64,000 nucleotides of DNA from G963701675 sp963701675. GTDB lineage: Bacteria; Planctomycetota; Planctomycetia; Gemmatales; Gemmataceae. Where the stretch lies: positions 4,092,001 to 4,156,000 of the forward strand of contig OY969623.1 in NCBI GenBank assembly GCA_963701675.1. Direction: 5' to 3'. Shown one piece after another: positions 18,501 through 26,472 of this stretch (its first letter is position 1; the number at the start of each line of letters is the position of its first letter). The notes beneath the pieces were generated by a model, which was given only the letters and a program-made list of their open reading frames with translations, was not told where the DNA came from and searched no databases. Position numbers and translations under genes: made by a program.

Positions 18501-20169
18501 ACTTCGACGAACCGCAACGTGCTCTCGAGCTGGCTGACCAGGCGGCGCCGCAGTTCATCGCTGATATCGAAGTTCTCCCGCACGTTGGACAACAGGAATT
18601 TCAAGCGATCCCGCGCTCCCTCCGGGTCGGATCGAAGTGCACGGCGGGCTTCGTTGATGGCCGAGTTGGTTTCTTGAGTTACGCGTTGATCCTCGATCTG
18701 TTGTGCCAACTGTTGCCGGCGAAGCAGTTCCTTCGGGTCAACCGGTTGATCTAAACCCGGCGCCGGTTTGTCGTCCTGCGCCAGGCGAACGACGAGGTCT
18801 TTATTCGACGCTTTGTCCTTGGAATCCTTCGAGCTTTGCTGCTTGCGCATCTGCTCGAGGGTGAGTTTTCCATCTTTCATCTTCTCGGCGACTTTCGCGC
18901 CAGCGTCGGCTTCCACGTCGCTCGGATCGAGTTCCTTTACCTGACCGAAAAGCTTGGCCGCGACGTCGAACTTCTTGTGAGCCAGCGCCTCATGGGCCTG
19001 AGCGAGGAATTCCGTACGAGCAATGGTGTTAACCATTTCGGCATAAGCTAACGCACGGTCTGCCTGCGTCAGCGCCGGTTGGTCCTTGGCGTTCTTCCAC
19101 TGTTCGAACATGCCGACGAGGAAGAAATTGTCCAGTTCAGGAGTGGCGACCGCTTCGGTGATTTCGGTACGTGATTCTTTCCCGGCGAGCTTCCCATCGA
19201 TCTTAAGGCTCAAGTTAGTCCCATCGGTGACACGCGCGACCACGAGGGTCGGCACGTCGGTCCGCAACGGCGGTAGTTTGGTCGGGAAGCATTCCTCGGC
19301 GTTGGCGCCCGTGACTTGGTAGTTCGTCGGATAAAGCACCGGCGTGGCGATGGCGGCCAGGAGCCGTTGCTTGGTGTCCGCAGGCTTGTCGCTGCCTAGA
19401 ATGCGGACCACGGCCCCGCCCGTCCCGCATGCCAGGCCGTGCAAGTTACGCGGATCGAGATTCGGTCCCAGCGGCACACTGTAGAAAGCGATCTCGTTTT
19501 TCACCAGGTCCGCGCTGAGCCCGGCCCGCTTCATGGCGGTCAATGGCTGGTGGATGCTCATGCCGTCGCCCAAGAAGACAACGAGCCGCTGCGCGCGGGA
19601 TCCACTTGGAAACCGGCGGTCGATTTTACGATGGCGTTGGCAAGGTCCGTGTCGCCGAGTGGTGCCTCCAATTTCAACTCATTGAGCGCTTCGGTGACAC
19701 GTTCCGATTTTGCATCGTGAAAGCCACGGGTCAGATCTCGCGTCGCCGCTGGAGTGTTCGCGGTCCATAGCGAAATACGATCGCCGGCCCGGGAGTCTTT
19801 GATAACTTCATCGATCAAAATGCAAGCATTGGCCAGCGGTCCGCCGACCTGGCTCGCGGATGTATCCACAAGGAAGACGATGTCGCGTGGACGAGCCGGC
19901 ATCGAAGCCAGATTCGGCTTGAGCTGAAGCGCCGCCAGGATGTCCCCGTTTCGGGTTCGATACGACACGACCTTTCGCGTGGCAAACTTCGTTTCCGCGA
20001 GGTCTTCGCTGAGCGACTGGTTCGTCGCCGGCGCGATCGACTTGCTGCCGTTTTGGATGGTTTCTTTAGGCTTGGGTGTGTCGGGGTTGCCCCAGAGATT
20101 TGCACTAGAGAAGGCGGCCACAGCCCCTACAACCGTGCTCACAACCGCCAGTCGACGAAGACTGGTCAT
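15572..20169 (-). CDS. Giant secreted vWA / secretin-N-like / Gly-rich / DUF2135 protein, apparent frameshift near 19594
   Basis: About 1,532 aa once two frames are joined. The first part (20169-19600) has a signal sequence and a vWA domain with FLVDTSASQ. It would stop early, but the other frame resumes with RLVVFLGDGMSIHQ, the next vWA strand; one base is missing at the CGCGCGC at 19591-19597. Then come coiled regions, a segment like the secretin/TonB short N-terminal domain (about 17,700-18,020), a stretch very rich in Gly, Phe and Ala (about 17,030-17,630), TPR-like helices, and a DUF2135-like domain (about 16,050-16,310, with SGDADLDLEIKEP). GGAG precedes the ATG. It is likely exported and involved in envelope assembly or adhesion; this role is inference. 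Confidence 0.75.
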
Positions 20170-20504
20170 GTCGCAGACTCCCTTTAATGGATGGTCTTTG
20201 TGACTGAACCTCGAAGCGGAAAGGTTTTCGGCCTATGAACAGGATTTTACCCTGTCACCGGTCCTACCTACTAGTATAAATTCGCCCCACTCGCTGGATA
20301 GTCGATCACGAACGACCCGCGCCGTCGTCACCGGTGGTGCGCATGACGCCTGGGTGCAGGGGCACAGGCATTGGCAAACCTACAACACAAACGCTGCGAA
20401 ACGCGGTAGCTTGCGCGAAACGGCGGGATTTTTCCCGAATAGTCGGCCGTCACGTCGGGATTGAAACAGATTTTCCGGATTTTTTGTTCCGGCACGGTCC
20501 CCGC
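20170..20504. other. Intergenic region without a gene
   Basis: 335 bp between the start of the giant vWA gene and the stop of msrB. It should contain the vWA promoter. A CCGGA/TCCGG stem around a T-rich loop lies near 20476-20493 but lacks the layout of a terminator. I see no coding signal or other element. Confidence 0.5.
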
Positions 20505-20915
20505 TTACGACGTGTTCGAATCGCGCTTTTCGAGCTTCAACGACGCCGAGTTGATGCAGTAGCGCAACCCCGTTGGCGCCGGCCCGTCTTCGAAAACATG
20601 TCCCAGATGGGCGTCGCAGCGGCTGCACACCACTTCCGACCGCGTCATTCCGTAACTCTTGTCCGAATGCACGCCGACATTGTCCGCCTGAATCGGCTGC
20701 CAATAACTGGGCCAACCGGTGCCGGAGTCGAACTTCGCGTTGGAATCAAAGAGCGGTTGGCCGCAGCAAACACAATTATAAACACCGTCGTCCTTGCTCT
20801 TCCAATAGGCGCCGCTAAACGCGCGCTCGGTGCCCTTTTCACGTGTAACGTGGTACTGTTCTTGGTCCAGCATCGCACGCCAGTCGGAGTCCAACTTTTC
20901 TATTTTTTCGCTCAT
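20505..20915 (-). CDS. msrB: Peptide-methionine (R)-S-oxide reductase
   Basis: 136 aa. It reduces methionine-R-sulfoxide in proteins. The structural zinc site has C48, C51, C97 and C100 (YNCVCCGQPLF and VVCSRCDAHLGHVF). The substrate pocket SGTGWPSYW and the catalytic C120 in RYCINSASL are intact. The ATG at 20915 fits the family start; the frame is open farther upstream, but that would run into the divergent galM promoter. It is a stand-alone MsrB and, with no signal peptide, cytoplasmic. Confidence 0.95.
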   Translation of the reverse strand: MSEKIEKLDSDWRAMLDQEQYHVTREKGTERAFSGAYWKSKDDGVYNCVCCGQPLFDSNAKFDSGTGWPSYWQPIQADNVGVHSDKSYGMTRSEVVCSRCDAHLGHVFEDGPAPTGLRYCINSASLKLEKRDSNTS

Positions 20916-21003
20916 GCTTTTTCCGTCCTTTCTGCCTTGGTGCTCGCTCCATAACCATATGATGTACGCCAGTGTCATCCAAGCCCATCTTCGGAGCCAC
21001 ACC

Positions 21004-22158
21004 ATGCGACGATATGCGTTCCCGCGGGCTTTGGTCCTCGCCGCGCTTCTTGTGTTTGTTTCCGCCACGAAATCCACGCCGCTTCAATCGAAGGATGATG
21101 CAAAGATGAAGGCCAGCGTTCAAAAATCCGACTTCGGCAAACTTCCCGACGGGACCGCCGTCGACCTATACACGCTCACCAACGCGAAGGGCATGAAGGT
21201 CAAGATCACCAATTACGGCGGCATCATCACCGAAGCCCACGTCCCGGACAAGAACGGCAAATTCGCCGACGTGGTCCTCGGTTTCGACAACCTGAAACCA
21301 TACGTTGACGGCCATCCGTACTTCGGCTGCATCACAGGCCGCGTCGCCAACCGGATCGCCAAGGGCAAGTTCCAACTCGACGGCAAGCAGTACACGCTGG
21401 CGACGAACAACGGACCCAACCATCTGCACGGCGGGAACAAGGGCTTCGATAAAGCGGTTTGGAAAGCGAAGGAAATCAAACACGACACCGGCGTAGGGCT
21501 TCAACTCGATCACACCAGTCCAGACGGCGACGAAGGATATCCGGGAAATCTGAAAGTGACCGTGACTTACGTCCTCACCGATGAAAACGAACTGAGCATC
21601 ACCTATGGTGCCACGACGGACAAGCCAACGCCCGTCAACCTGACGAATCACAGCTACTTCAACCTGGCCGGCCACGGCGCCGGCACCATTCTCGACCACG
21701 AGCTAACACTTGTGGCCGACCGTTACACGCCGGTCGACGACACCTCAATTCCTACAGGCGAAATCAAGTCGGTCGAGAAAACCCCGCTGGATTTCTCTGC
21801 CCCGACCCGAATCGGCGCGCGCATCGGCGAACTCAAGGGCGAGCCGGGCGGTTACGATCACAACCTGGTGATCCGCGAACGGCAGGAAGCCCCGTTTTGT
21901 GCCTACCTGCGCGACCCGAAATCCGGCCGTGCCATGTGGATGGCCACCACCGAACCCGCCGTGCAGCTATACACCGGCAACTACCTGGACGGAAAACTCA
22001 AAGGCAAGGGCGGCGCCGTCTACCACAAGCACACCGGCCTCTGCCTCGAAGCGCAACACTATCCCGACGCCGTCAACCACCCGAAATTCCCGCCGATCAT
22101 CCTGCGGCCGGGAGAGACGTATAAGCAAGAAACGGTGTACGCATTTGAGGCGAAGTAG
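21004..22158 (+). CDS. galM: Aldose 1-epimerase, exported
   Basis: 384 aa. It interconverts alpha and beta anomers of aldoses such as galactose. An N-terminal signal sequence (RALVLAALLVFVSA) points to export, as in several secreted GalM proteins. Conserved family elements are TNYGGIITEAHVPD, GRVANRIAKGKF, NGPNHLHGGNKGFDK, the histidine of LTNHSYFNLAG, and the catalytic glutamate in TGLCLEAQHYPDA. GGAG lies 9 nt before the ATG at 21004. It is divergent from msrB with an 88-bp gap. Confidence 0.94.
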   Translation: MRRYAFPRALVLAALLVFVSATKSTPLQSKDDAKMKASVQKSDFGKLPDGTAVDLYTLTNAKGMKVKITNYGGIITEAHVPDKNGKFADVVLGFDNLKPYVDGHPYFGCITGRVANRIAKGKFQLDGKQYTLATNNGPNHLHGGNKGFDKAVWKAKEIKHDTGVGLQLDHTSPDGDEGYPGNLKVTVTYVLTDENELSITYGATTDKPTPVNLTNHSYFNLAGHGAGTILDHELTLVADRYTPVDDTSIPTGEIKSVEKTPLDFSAPTRIGARIGELKGEPGGYDHNLVIRERQEAPFCAYLRDPKSGRAMWMATTEPAVQLYTGNYLDGKLKGKGGAVYHKHTGLCLEAQHYPDAVNHPKFPPIILRPGETYKQETVYAFEAK

Positions 22159-22186
22159 GCGGCCACGACCGGAATTTTTGCCAAAT

Positions 22187-22334
22187 CCACTGGCTCAACG
22201 ATGTGTATGAGACGGTCGCGATTCGGCGCCTTCTGACGTGGCGCGGCGCGTTAATGTGTTAACCAGAATGTCATCCGGCCGCGCTTTCGGACACAGGGCA
22301 CTGGCTCAAAAATAGAAAAACGTTGAGCCGGTGG
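22187..22334. repeat. 14-bp inverted repeat pair around 120 bp
   Basis: CCACTGGCTCAACG (22187-22200) and CGTTGAGCCGGTGG (22321-22334) are inverted copies with one mismatch. A third partial copy, CACTGGCTCAAAAA, lies near 22300. The interval has no open frame. It could be a decayed small mobile element or a structured 3' region of galM; I cannot decide. Confidence 0.4.
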
Positions 22335-22438
22335 CATTTTTGTGTGCGATGGCATGGGAGTTTTGTGAGACGTGGGCGACAACGCTGGTTGGTGGTCGGC
22401 GTGTCACTTCGTCTTTGACATATGGCTGTCAAGATAGG

Positions 22439-22640
22439 ATGACACCGTTTCTTCTAATGAGCTGCGTCCCTTTTCTTTTCCTTGCTGTCGAGCCCGGAGT
22501 TATACTCGCAACGCACGTAGCGGTTGTTGGGATATTTGATCTTCGTCAGCCGGCTGTGGTTGCCGCCGACCATGTTGCTGTACTCGTACTGGACCTTCGG
22601 CGTGCTGCCGGTGACGATGTTACTGCCATAACGGTGTCAT
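22439..22640. repeat. 11-bp inverted repeat bounding the RHS remnant
   Basis: ATGACACCGTT (22439-22449) and its exact complement (22630-22640) bracket the RHS fragment. The right copy contains the HEAT gene stop codon. It may mark a recombination junction. Confidence 0.55.
22454..22633 (-). pseudogene. RHS/YD-repeat protein remnant (C-terminal core fragment)
   Basis: About 59 codons on the minus strand read RYGSNIVTGSTPKVQYEY, then SRLTKIKYPNNRYVRCEY and NSGLDS, ending at a TAG at 22456-22454. This is the cadence of RHS/YD repeats (strand, RLTxIxYPNxR, YxYxxGLD) seen in large planctomycete RHS proteins. No start codon, signal or further repeats are present. The frame continues directly from the HEAT gene stop, separated only by one histidine codon. 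I read it as a relic of a large RHS protein left by recombination. Confidence 0.7.
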
Positions 22641-23557
22641 TTGATCCCTTCGTGATCCGCCTGTTTCGGATCTATTGCTTTGAGCGCGTGTGTTGTATGC
22701 TCTACATCCACTGTTTTATTTTTGTGTGCCTGGAGGACAATCTCGAATGCTACTCTTGCGCGGGCCCCAAATTGACCGAGCCCGTAGACTGCCCACGCTC
22801 GGATAGCAGAGTCGGAATCGCTAACTGCAACAGAAAGGGCATCTACAACTCGCTTAATATCACTCTCCTTGTAATGCATAACATTCTGCGAAAGGTATTT
22901 GACCGCCAACCATCGAATGAATTCGTCCGAATCCTTAATCGCTTGTAACAACGCATGAACACCGGATGGATGTCCTCCAATTTGCACCAGCGCTCCGGCA
23001 CAATTCAACCGAACGATACCGTCTTCGCGTTTAAGAAGTTCTAGTAATGGATCAAGGCCCACGACCGCATCTCGACCAAATTGGCCTAATGCCCAGGCGG
23101 AATTGACGCGAACGCTCTGGTCTTGGTCCTCGAGACGTTTAATGAGGGCAGGGATCGCCACCTCCGGGACCGATTTGATTGAACCCAACGCGATGGCGAC
23201 TTCGCTCCGGAATAGTGCGTCTGGCTCTTGAAGTGCCTTAACAAGTTCAGGCACAACGTTCTTCGATTGCTGTCCCATCTCAGCAAGTGAACGAGCGGCG
23301 AGATACCGAACCAGTTGGTCGTCATCAGTCAAGGCCCTTGCAAGAGCCGGAATTGCGGCCTCGGCCCGAGGTCCTCTGCTAAGGATCAGGCCGGCTTGCT
23401 GACGCTCCTTAAGCCCGCCACTTTCTAGTTCTCGAATTAGTTTCGACACGAATTTCTCATTGTCCTTTGGTCTCGCCGTGTCCTGCGTCCTGCTCTGGGG
23501 TATAAAAGTGAAACTCAGCGTTATCGCGACGACAACCCGGAAAGGATTCAGTTGCAT
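22637..23557 (-). CDS. Exported HEAT-repeat protein
   Basis: 306 aa. After a signal sequence (LNPFRVVVAITLSFTFIPQ) the protein is built of HEAT-like helical repeats of about 36-38 residues, for example AAIPALARALTDDDQLVRYLAARSLAEMG and its relatives. Such solenoids bind proteins; no catalytic motif is visible. The ATG at 23557 overlaps the end of the DUF4265 gene by 10 nt, so the two are coupled. HEAT and DUF4265 proteins near an RHS fragment suggest immunity to a polymorphic toxin, but export of this one argues for other roles as well. Confidence 0.8.
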   Translation of the reverse strand: MQLNPFRVVVAITLSFTFIPQSRTQDTARPKDNEKFVSKLIRELESGGLKERQQAGLILSRGPRAEAAIPALARALTDDDQLVRYLAARSLAEMGQQSKNVVPELVKALQEPDALFRSEVAIALGSIKSVPEVAIPALIKRLEDQDQSVRVNSAWALGQFGRDAVVGLDPLLELLKREDGIVRLNCAGALVQIGGHPSGVHALLQAIKDSDEFIRWLAVKYLSQNVMHYKESDIKRVVDALSVAVSDSDSAIRAWAVYGLGQFGARARVAFEIVLQAHKNKTVDVEHTTHALKAIDPKQADHEGIK

Positions 23558-24060
23558 ATTGACCCCAAACAAGAGTACTTGAAATCGCGTCCGTTTGTCC
23601 CCTCATCGATCAAGTTCAGTTGATATTGGCTTGAGATAGGAAGCATCCGCGCCACGGCGTCAAGGAGTAATTGTTGGGTCTCAATCGTTGGTAGATCAAT
23701 GGCGACATAGACAGCGTTGAACCACTCATGTACTAGGTGCAGATCCTCAAGTATTGAGTGTAGGGCAATGTGAATCTCATCCGTTCTAGATTCATCAACG
23801 ATCGCGATTCGAGCGGTTGTACGCCCCGACTTTCCGGCCACGCCAGTCACTCTGTCATCAACACTTGTTTCTACGGTGTCACCAAGCGCTATGCCATAAG
23901 TGAAGAACGGAATGCAGCAGATTTCAAACAATCGATCGCCAAGTTTTCTCGCCCATAGTTGCTCGGCGCGATTGGGCATGCCGTGATCAGCAAGATCGGC
24001 ATGGATCAAATAGTCGCTTTTTGCAATCCATGCCGGGTTGGCGTGCGAAGCGATAGTCAT
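23548..24060 (-). CDS. DUF4265 domain protein
   Basis: 170 aa. The family pattern is clear at the N-terminus: EQLWARKLGDRLFEICCIPFF, then TYGIALGDTVET. The C-terminal half contains a helix and VYVAIDLPTIETQQLLLDAV, consistent with the two-part fold. The function of DUF4265 is unknown; small soluble proteins of this type often stand next to toxins of interbacterial systems. The ATG is one base after the stop of a short coding tail and the 3' end overlaps the HEAT gene, which indicates an operon. No signal peptide. Confidence 0.75.
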   Translation of the reverse strand: MTIASHANPAWIAKSDYLIHADLADHGMPNRAEQLWARKLGDRLFEICCIPFFTYGIALGDTVETSVDDRVTGVAGKSGRTTARIAIVDESRTDEIHIALHSILEDLHLVHEWFNAVYVAIDLPTIETQQLLLDAVARMLPISSQYQLNLIDEGTNGRDFKYSCLGSICN

Positions 24061-24061
24061 C

Positions 24062-24283
24062 TCATTTATTTCCGTAAGTTTCCTTCCACCACTCTATCAT
24101 TGTCGGTGGCCAGTGTGGCGGTGGCCACGGACCGTGGTACGTTGGCGGCGGCGTTTTCGGTGCTGGCCTTAGTCCTTTCGGGGAAAACAAAGGGGTTCGG
24201 GTCGGAAGTCTTATTTGTCGTGCGGTTTTCCGCCTGTCCAGATTAACGACTCCCGACCCCTTTGGCCGACACTCACTCGTCAC
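24062..24283 (-). pseudogene. Possible C-terminal tail of a lost gene
   Basis: An open frame of up to 73 codons whose last 25-30 residues (PPPTYHGPWPPPHW, then MIEWWKETYGNK) look like real protein, while the part before is low in coding character. Its TGA is one base before the DUF4265 start, the spacing of a coupled upstream gene. A similar GPWPPxH stretch recurs on the same strand near 26250. The likeliest reading is the tail of a decayed gene that used to precede DUF4265, for example a toxin. A further tail (DEAQCAAWVKQT, ending LPPNDCDE) is readable at about 24270-24360. Confidence 0.35.
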
Positions 24284-24390
24284 AATCGTTTGGGGGCAGT
24301 TGGCTTGTTTGCTTGACCCAGGCGGCGCATTGAGCTTCGTCGAGCGGGTCGTCTTCGTTTATTGCAATGCTCGCCCGCTCTCACCAGACC

Positions 24391-24795
24391 CTACTTGGGT
24401 CTCAGTACGAACACCGACTTATTTGCAATCTCGCGGGCCTTCATTTTTTGTGCGGGCTTGTCGGCGGGCCAGTCGATGACATCCGCATGGTTTGGGTTCT
24501 CGGGAATTGGCTTGGCCACGACCGACAAGTCTTCGTTCTCGAACACCGACGCCGTTGCGTCTGCCCTGCCATACAAGGTGGCCGAACGAATCGCCGCCAC
24601 GCGGTCTCCTTCTTGCCAAAGTTCATCCTCGGTGGCTTCACGATGACGAGTCATGGACAACTCGATTTGCGGATGCGGGATGAACGCATCGGGCTTCACC
24701 GTGTTATTCGATGGACGAATGTGTTTGGAGAAAATGATGAACCTCGCCAGCAGCTCATTCGAGGTGACGGGCGGAATCTGAGCCGCGTCGAGCAT
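24391..24795 (-). CDS. Conserved hypothetical protein, third gene of the TIGR04255 cassette
   Basis: 134 aa. It has no recognised domain. Distinctive segments are LLARFIIFSKHIRPSNNTVKPDAFIPHP, SMTRHREATEDELW, GRADATASVFENEDLSVVAKP and IPENPNHADVIDWPADKPAQK. The many His, Asp and Asn residues in conserved-looking motifs (TVKPDAFIPHP, NPNHADV) would suit a metal or nucleotide site. The ATG follows the stop of the 141-aa gene by 2 nt. I recall similar proteins as conserved hypotheticals in planctomycetes; function unknown. Confidence 0.75.
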   Translation of the reverse strand: MLDAAQIPPVTSNELLARFIIFSKHIRPSNNTVKPDAFIPHPQIELSMTRHREATEDELWQEGDRVAAIRSATLYGRADATASVFENEDLSVVAKPIPENPNHADVIDWPADKPAQKMKAREIANKSVFVLRPK

Positions 24796-24797
24796 GT

Positions 24798-25223
24798 CTA
24801 AAGGTCTCGAACGAGTTGAATTATCTCACCTGGGGCGGCCCCGAAGAACGTCAGTGTTCCGTAGCGCTTGTTAGGACCGTAGAGGCCCGCGTAGCGCAGA
24901 AAACCATCCGGGTCCACACTCACCGATAACGAGCGCCGCGGCGAATTGTGCCATTCCAGCGTCAATTGGCCGTCCGGCTCGGCGCCGATCGATGGCTTAG
25001 GAAAGCCCAGGGGGAGGGATTCGATAAGAGCGTAGGCCGCGGCATATGTGTCTTGTTCCACCGGCAATGCATCGTAACCATCCCAATTGGCTTCACGGCA
25101 TTCGTCCCAGACCTCCCAGAGTTCTTCGAGGGCCTCCCGATGGCCAAGAGTCGAATTGCGAAGCCGCGCTTGCGTTTTCCGTGCGGCAGAATCCAGAACT
25201 TCTGAGTATTGCGTTGCGTTCAT
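24798..25223 (-). CDS. Conserved hypothetical protein, second gene of the TIGR04255 cassette
   Basis: 141 aa. A helical N-terminal third is followed by NWDGYDALPVEQDTYAAAY, then PKPSIGAEPDGQLTLEWH, RRSLSVSVDPDGFLRYAGLYG and a final helix ending EIIQLVRDL. The pattern of short beta strands (LTLEWHN, LSVSVDP, LRYAGLY) suggests a small alpha/beta sandwich. AGGTGAG, which contains the stop codon of the TIGR04255 gene, lies 8-9 nt before the ATG, so translation is coupled. No catalytic motif is evident and function is unknown. Confidence 0.75.
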   Translation of the reverse strand: MNATQYSEVLDSAARKTQARLRNSTLGHREALEELWEVWDECREANWDGYDALPVEQDTYAAAYALIESLPLGFPKPSIGAEPDGQLTLEWHNSPRRSLSVSVDPDGFLRYAGLYGPNKRYGTLTFFGAAPGEIIQLVRDL

Positions 25224-25232
25224 TTGATAATC

Positions 25233-26009
25233 TCACCTGAACGATTCAATGGCGCTATCCGTCAGCAAGCTGAAGAACACCTTGTTCTTCAACGAACGCA
25301 TTCGGGTTAGCGCGTGCTCCAAGGCGCCTGGCTCGTTCGGGATTGCGCTCGTCGAATATACGTCGATGTCAAGAAACAGGCCCGAACTCTGCTGTAGCTC
25401 AGGCATCGACGGCTGCATGACCTTAATGACGCGAATGCCGAACGGATGCCCTGGCACGCTGAATGTACTTTGATATACGAATTCCTCCAATGGCATGTTC
25501 GATGGACAGGTGGGCGGATCGCGCAGGTAGTCCCGCAGGGTGGTCGGCGTCGCTGTGGCAATGTGGTTGATGAAGCGAACGCCTAGCCGTTGCGTTTCCA
25601 TTGGCGCCGCGATGTCTAAGAAGGCTTGCCACGCCTGCTTGGCAGCGGCCGCAAACGGCTCCCAATGCTCGTAAGGCTTCGTTCGACTGAAGGTGAGGCC
25701 GTCCCGCAAGAACTGCACCACATACCGACCATCTTCGGAAGTCAGGCGCAGCCCGAGGAATCCTCTATTTTTGTGTTGAACTACGGAAGTCTCCTCCTTT
25801 GCCGACACGGTCGCCATCAGGCCGAAACCTTGCATCGAGATGGATTGCGGATAGTTCGGCAGTCTCGTCGCCAGTGTTTGCTTGAGCGCATCTTGCTCCA
25901 GCGGATTCTGCGCTCGCGCCTGCCAGTGAATCACCGCTTCCACAATCGGCGGGCGCGACAACCGCGGAAACGTTTCGTTCAAGTCCAGGGTGAATATACG
26001 TTCGCCCAT
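25233..26009 (-). CDS. TIGR04255 family protein, first gene of a three-gene cassette
   Basis: 258 aa. The N-terminal FPRLSRPPIVEAVIHWQARAQ, followed by RLPNYPQSISMQGFGL, is the hallmark of the sporadically distributed TIGR04255 family, for which no function is known to me. The middle has GRYVVQFLRDGLTFSRTKPYEHW and LGVRFINHI, also family features, and a helical C-terminus. It heads a tight operon with the 141-aa and 134-aa genes (9- and 2-nt gaps). There is no signal peptide or membrane segment. Sporadic distribution and a location among conflict-gene remnants favour a defence or immunity role, which remains inference. Confidence 0.8.
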   Translation of the reverse strand: MGERIFTLDLNETFPRLSRPPIVEAVIHWQARAQNPLEQDALKQTLATRLPNYPQSISMQGFGLMATVSAKEETSVVQHKNRGFLGLRLTSEDGRYVVQFLRDGLTFSRTKPYEHWEPFAAAAKQAWQAFLDIAAPMETQRLGVRFINHIATATPTTLRDYLRDPPTCPSNMPLEEFVYQSTFSVPGHPFGIRVIKVMQPSMPELQQSSGLFLDIDVYSTSAIPNEPGALEHALTRMRSLKNKVFFSLLTDSAIESFR

Positions 26010-26472
26010 TACCTGTTATCTTCCGCCGGGGCCTGCTTTCATCTTACGCCTTCCCGCCGCCTTGAATGCACGGAATTATCGAGATCGCGGAGTGCCCTGT
26101 GTCCGACCGCGCACCTATGTGTCATCGTTAATTGCCTGATGTGCCATGCCAAGTCACGATGCGCGAATCGGCGACCGATGCCTGCACGCGTTGGCGGAGT
26201 GGTGTCGAGGCTACTGTTGTAACTGCGACGCCGGTTAATGGCAGGGTGACCAGGTGGCCACGGACCCGTCGTCGTCAGGGTAAGGTAATCGTTGATAAAC
26301 ACTTGCGACGTCGCGGGTACGTGGCCGAGTTCGTGGCCCGTGGCCACGAACTTCTCGCCCCTGAAAATCGGCTTGGCCGAAGACGGAGAGCGTCCAGGGC
26401 GTTAACACGCCCCGCTCGCCACCAATCTTCTGAATTCTGAATTCTGAATTCTGAATTCTGAATTCCCGCCGC
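26010..26472. other. Intergenic region with gene debris
   Basis: 463 bp between the TIGR04255 gene and the end of yebC. A minus-strand frame of 102 codons has some protein-like residues (KPIFRGEKFVATGHELGH, then VFINDYLTL and GPWPPGH) but no ribosome-binding site and an arginine-rich end. It shares GPWPPxH with the tail at 24062. Near yebC there is a 7-bp tandem repeat. I cannot support a gene here. Confidence 0.4.
26431..26465. repeat. Tandem repeat, five copies of TGAATTC
   Basis: Five perfect head-to-tail copies of TGAATTC, each carrying an EcoRI-type palindrome, lie just past the yebC stop. They are too short and lack spacers, so this is not a CRISPR array. No function is evident. Confidence 0.9.

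Noticed and set aside
22331..22948. 205-codon plus-strand frame opposite the HEAT gene and RHS remnant
   Set aside because: The minus strand carries real repeat families over the same bases; the plus frame has no recognisable domain or ribosome-binding site.
26039..26347. 102-codon minus-strand frame with an HELGH (HExxH) motif, suggestive of a metalloprotease
   Set aside because: No ribosome-binding site, arginine-rich end, no third ligand or fold around the motif; it is more likely debris.
26431..26465. Tandem TGAATTC units considered as CRISPR or an iteron
   Set aside because: Seven-base units without spacers and no replication or cas genes nearby.
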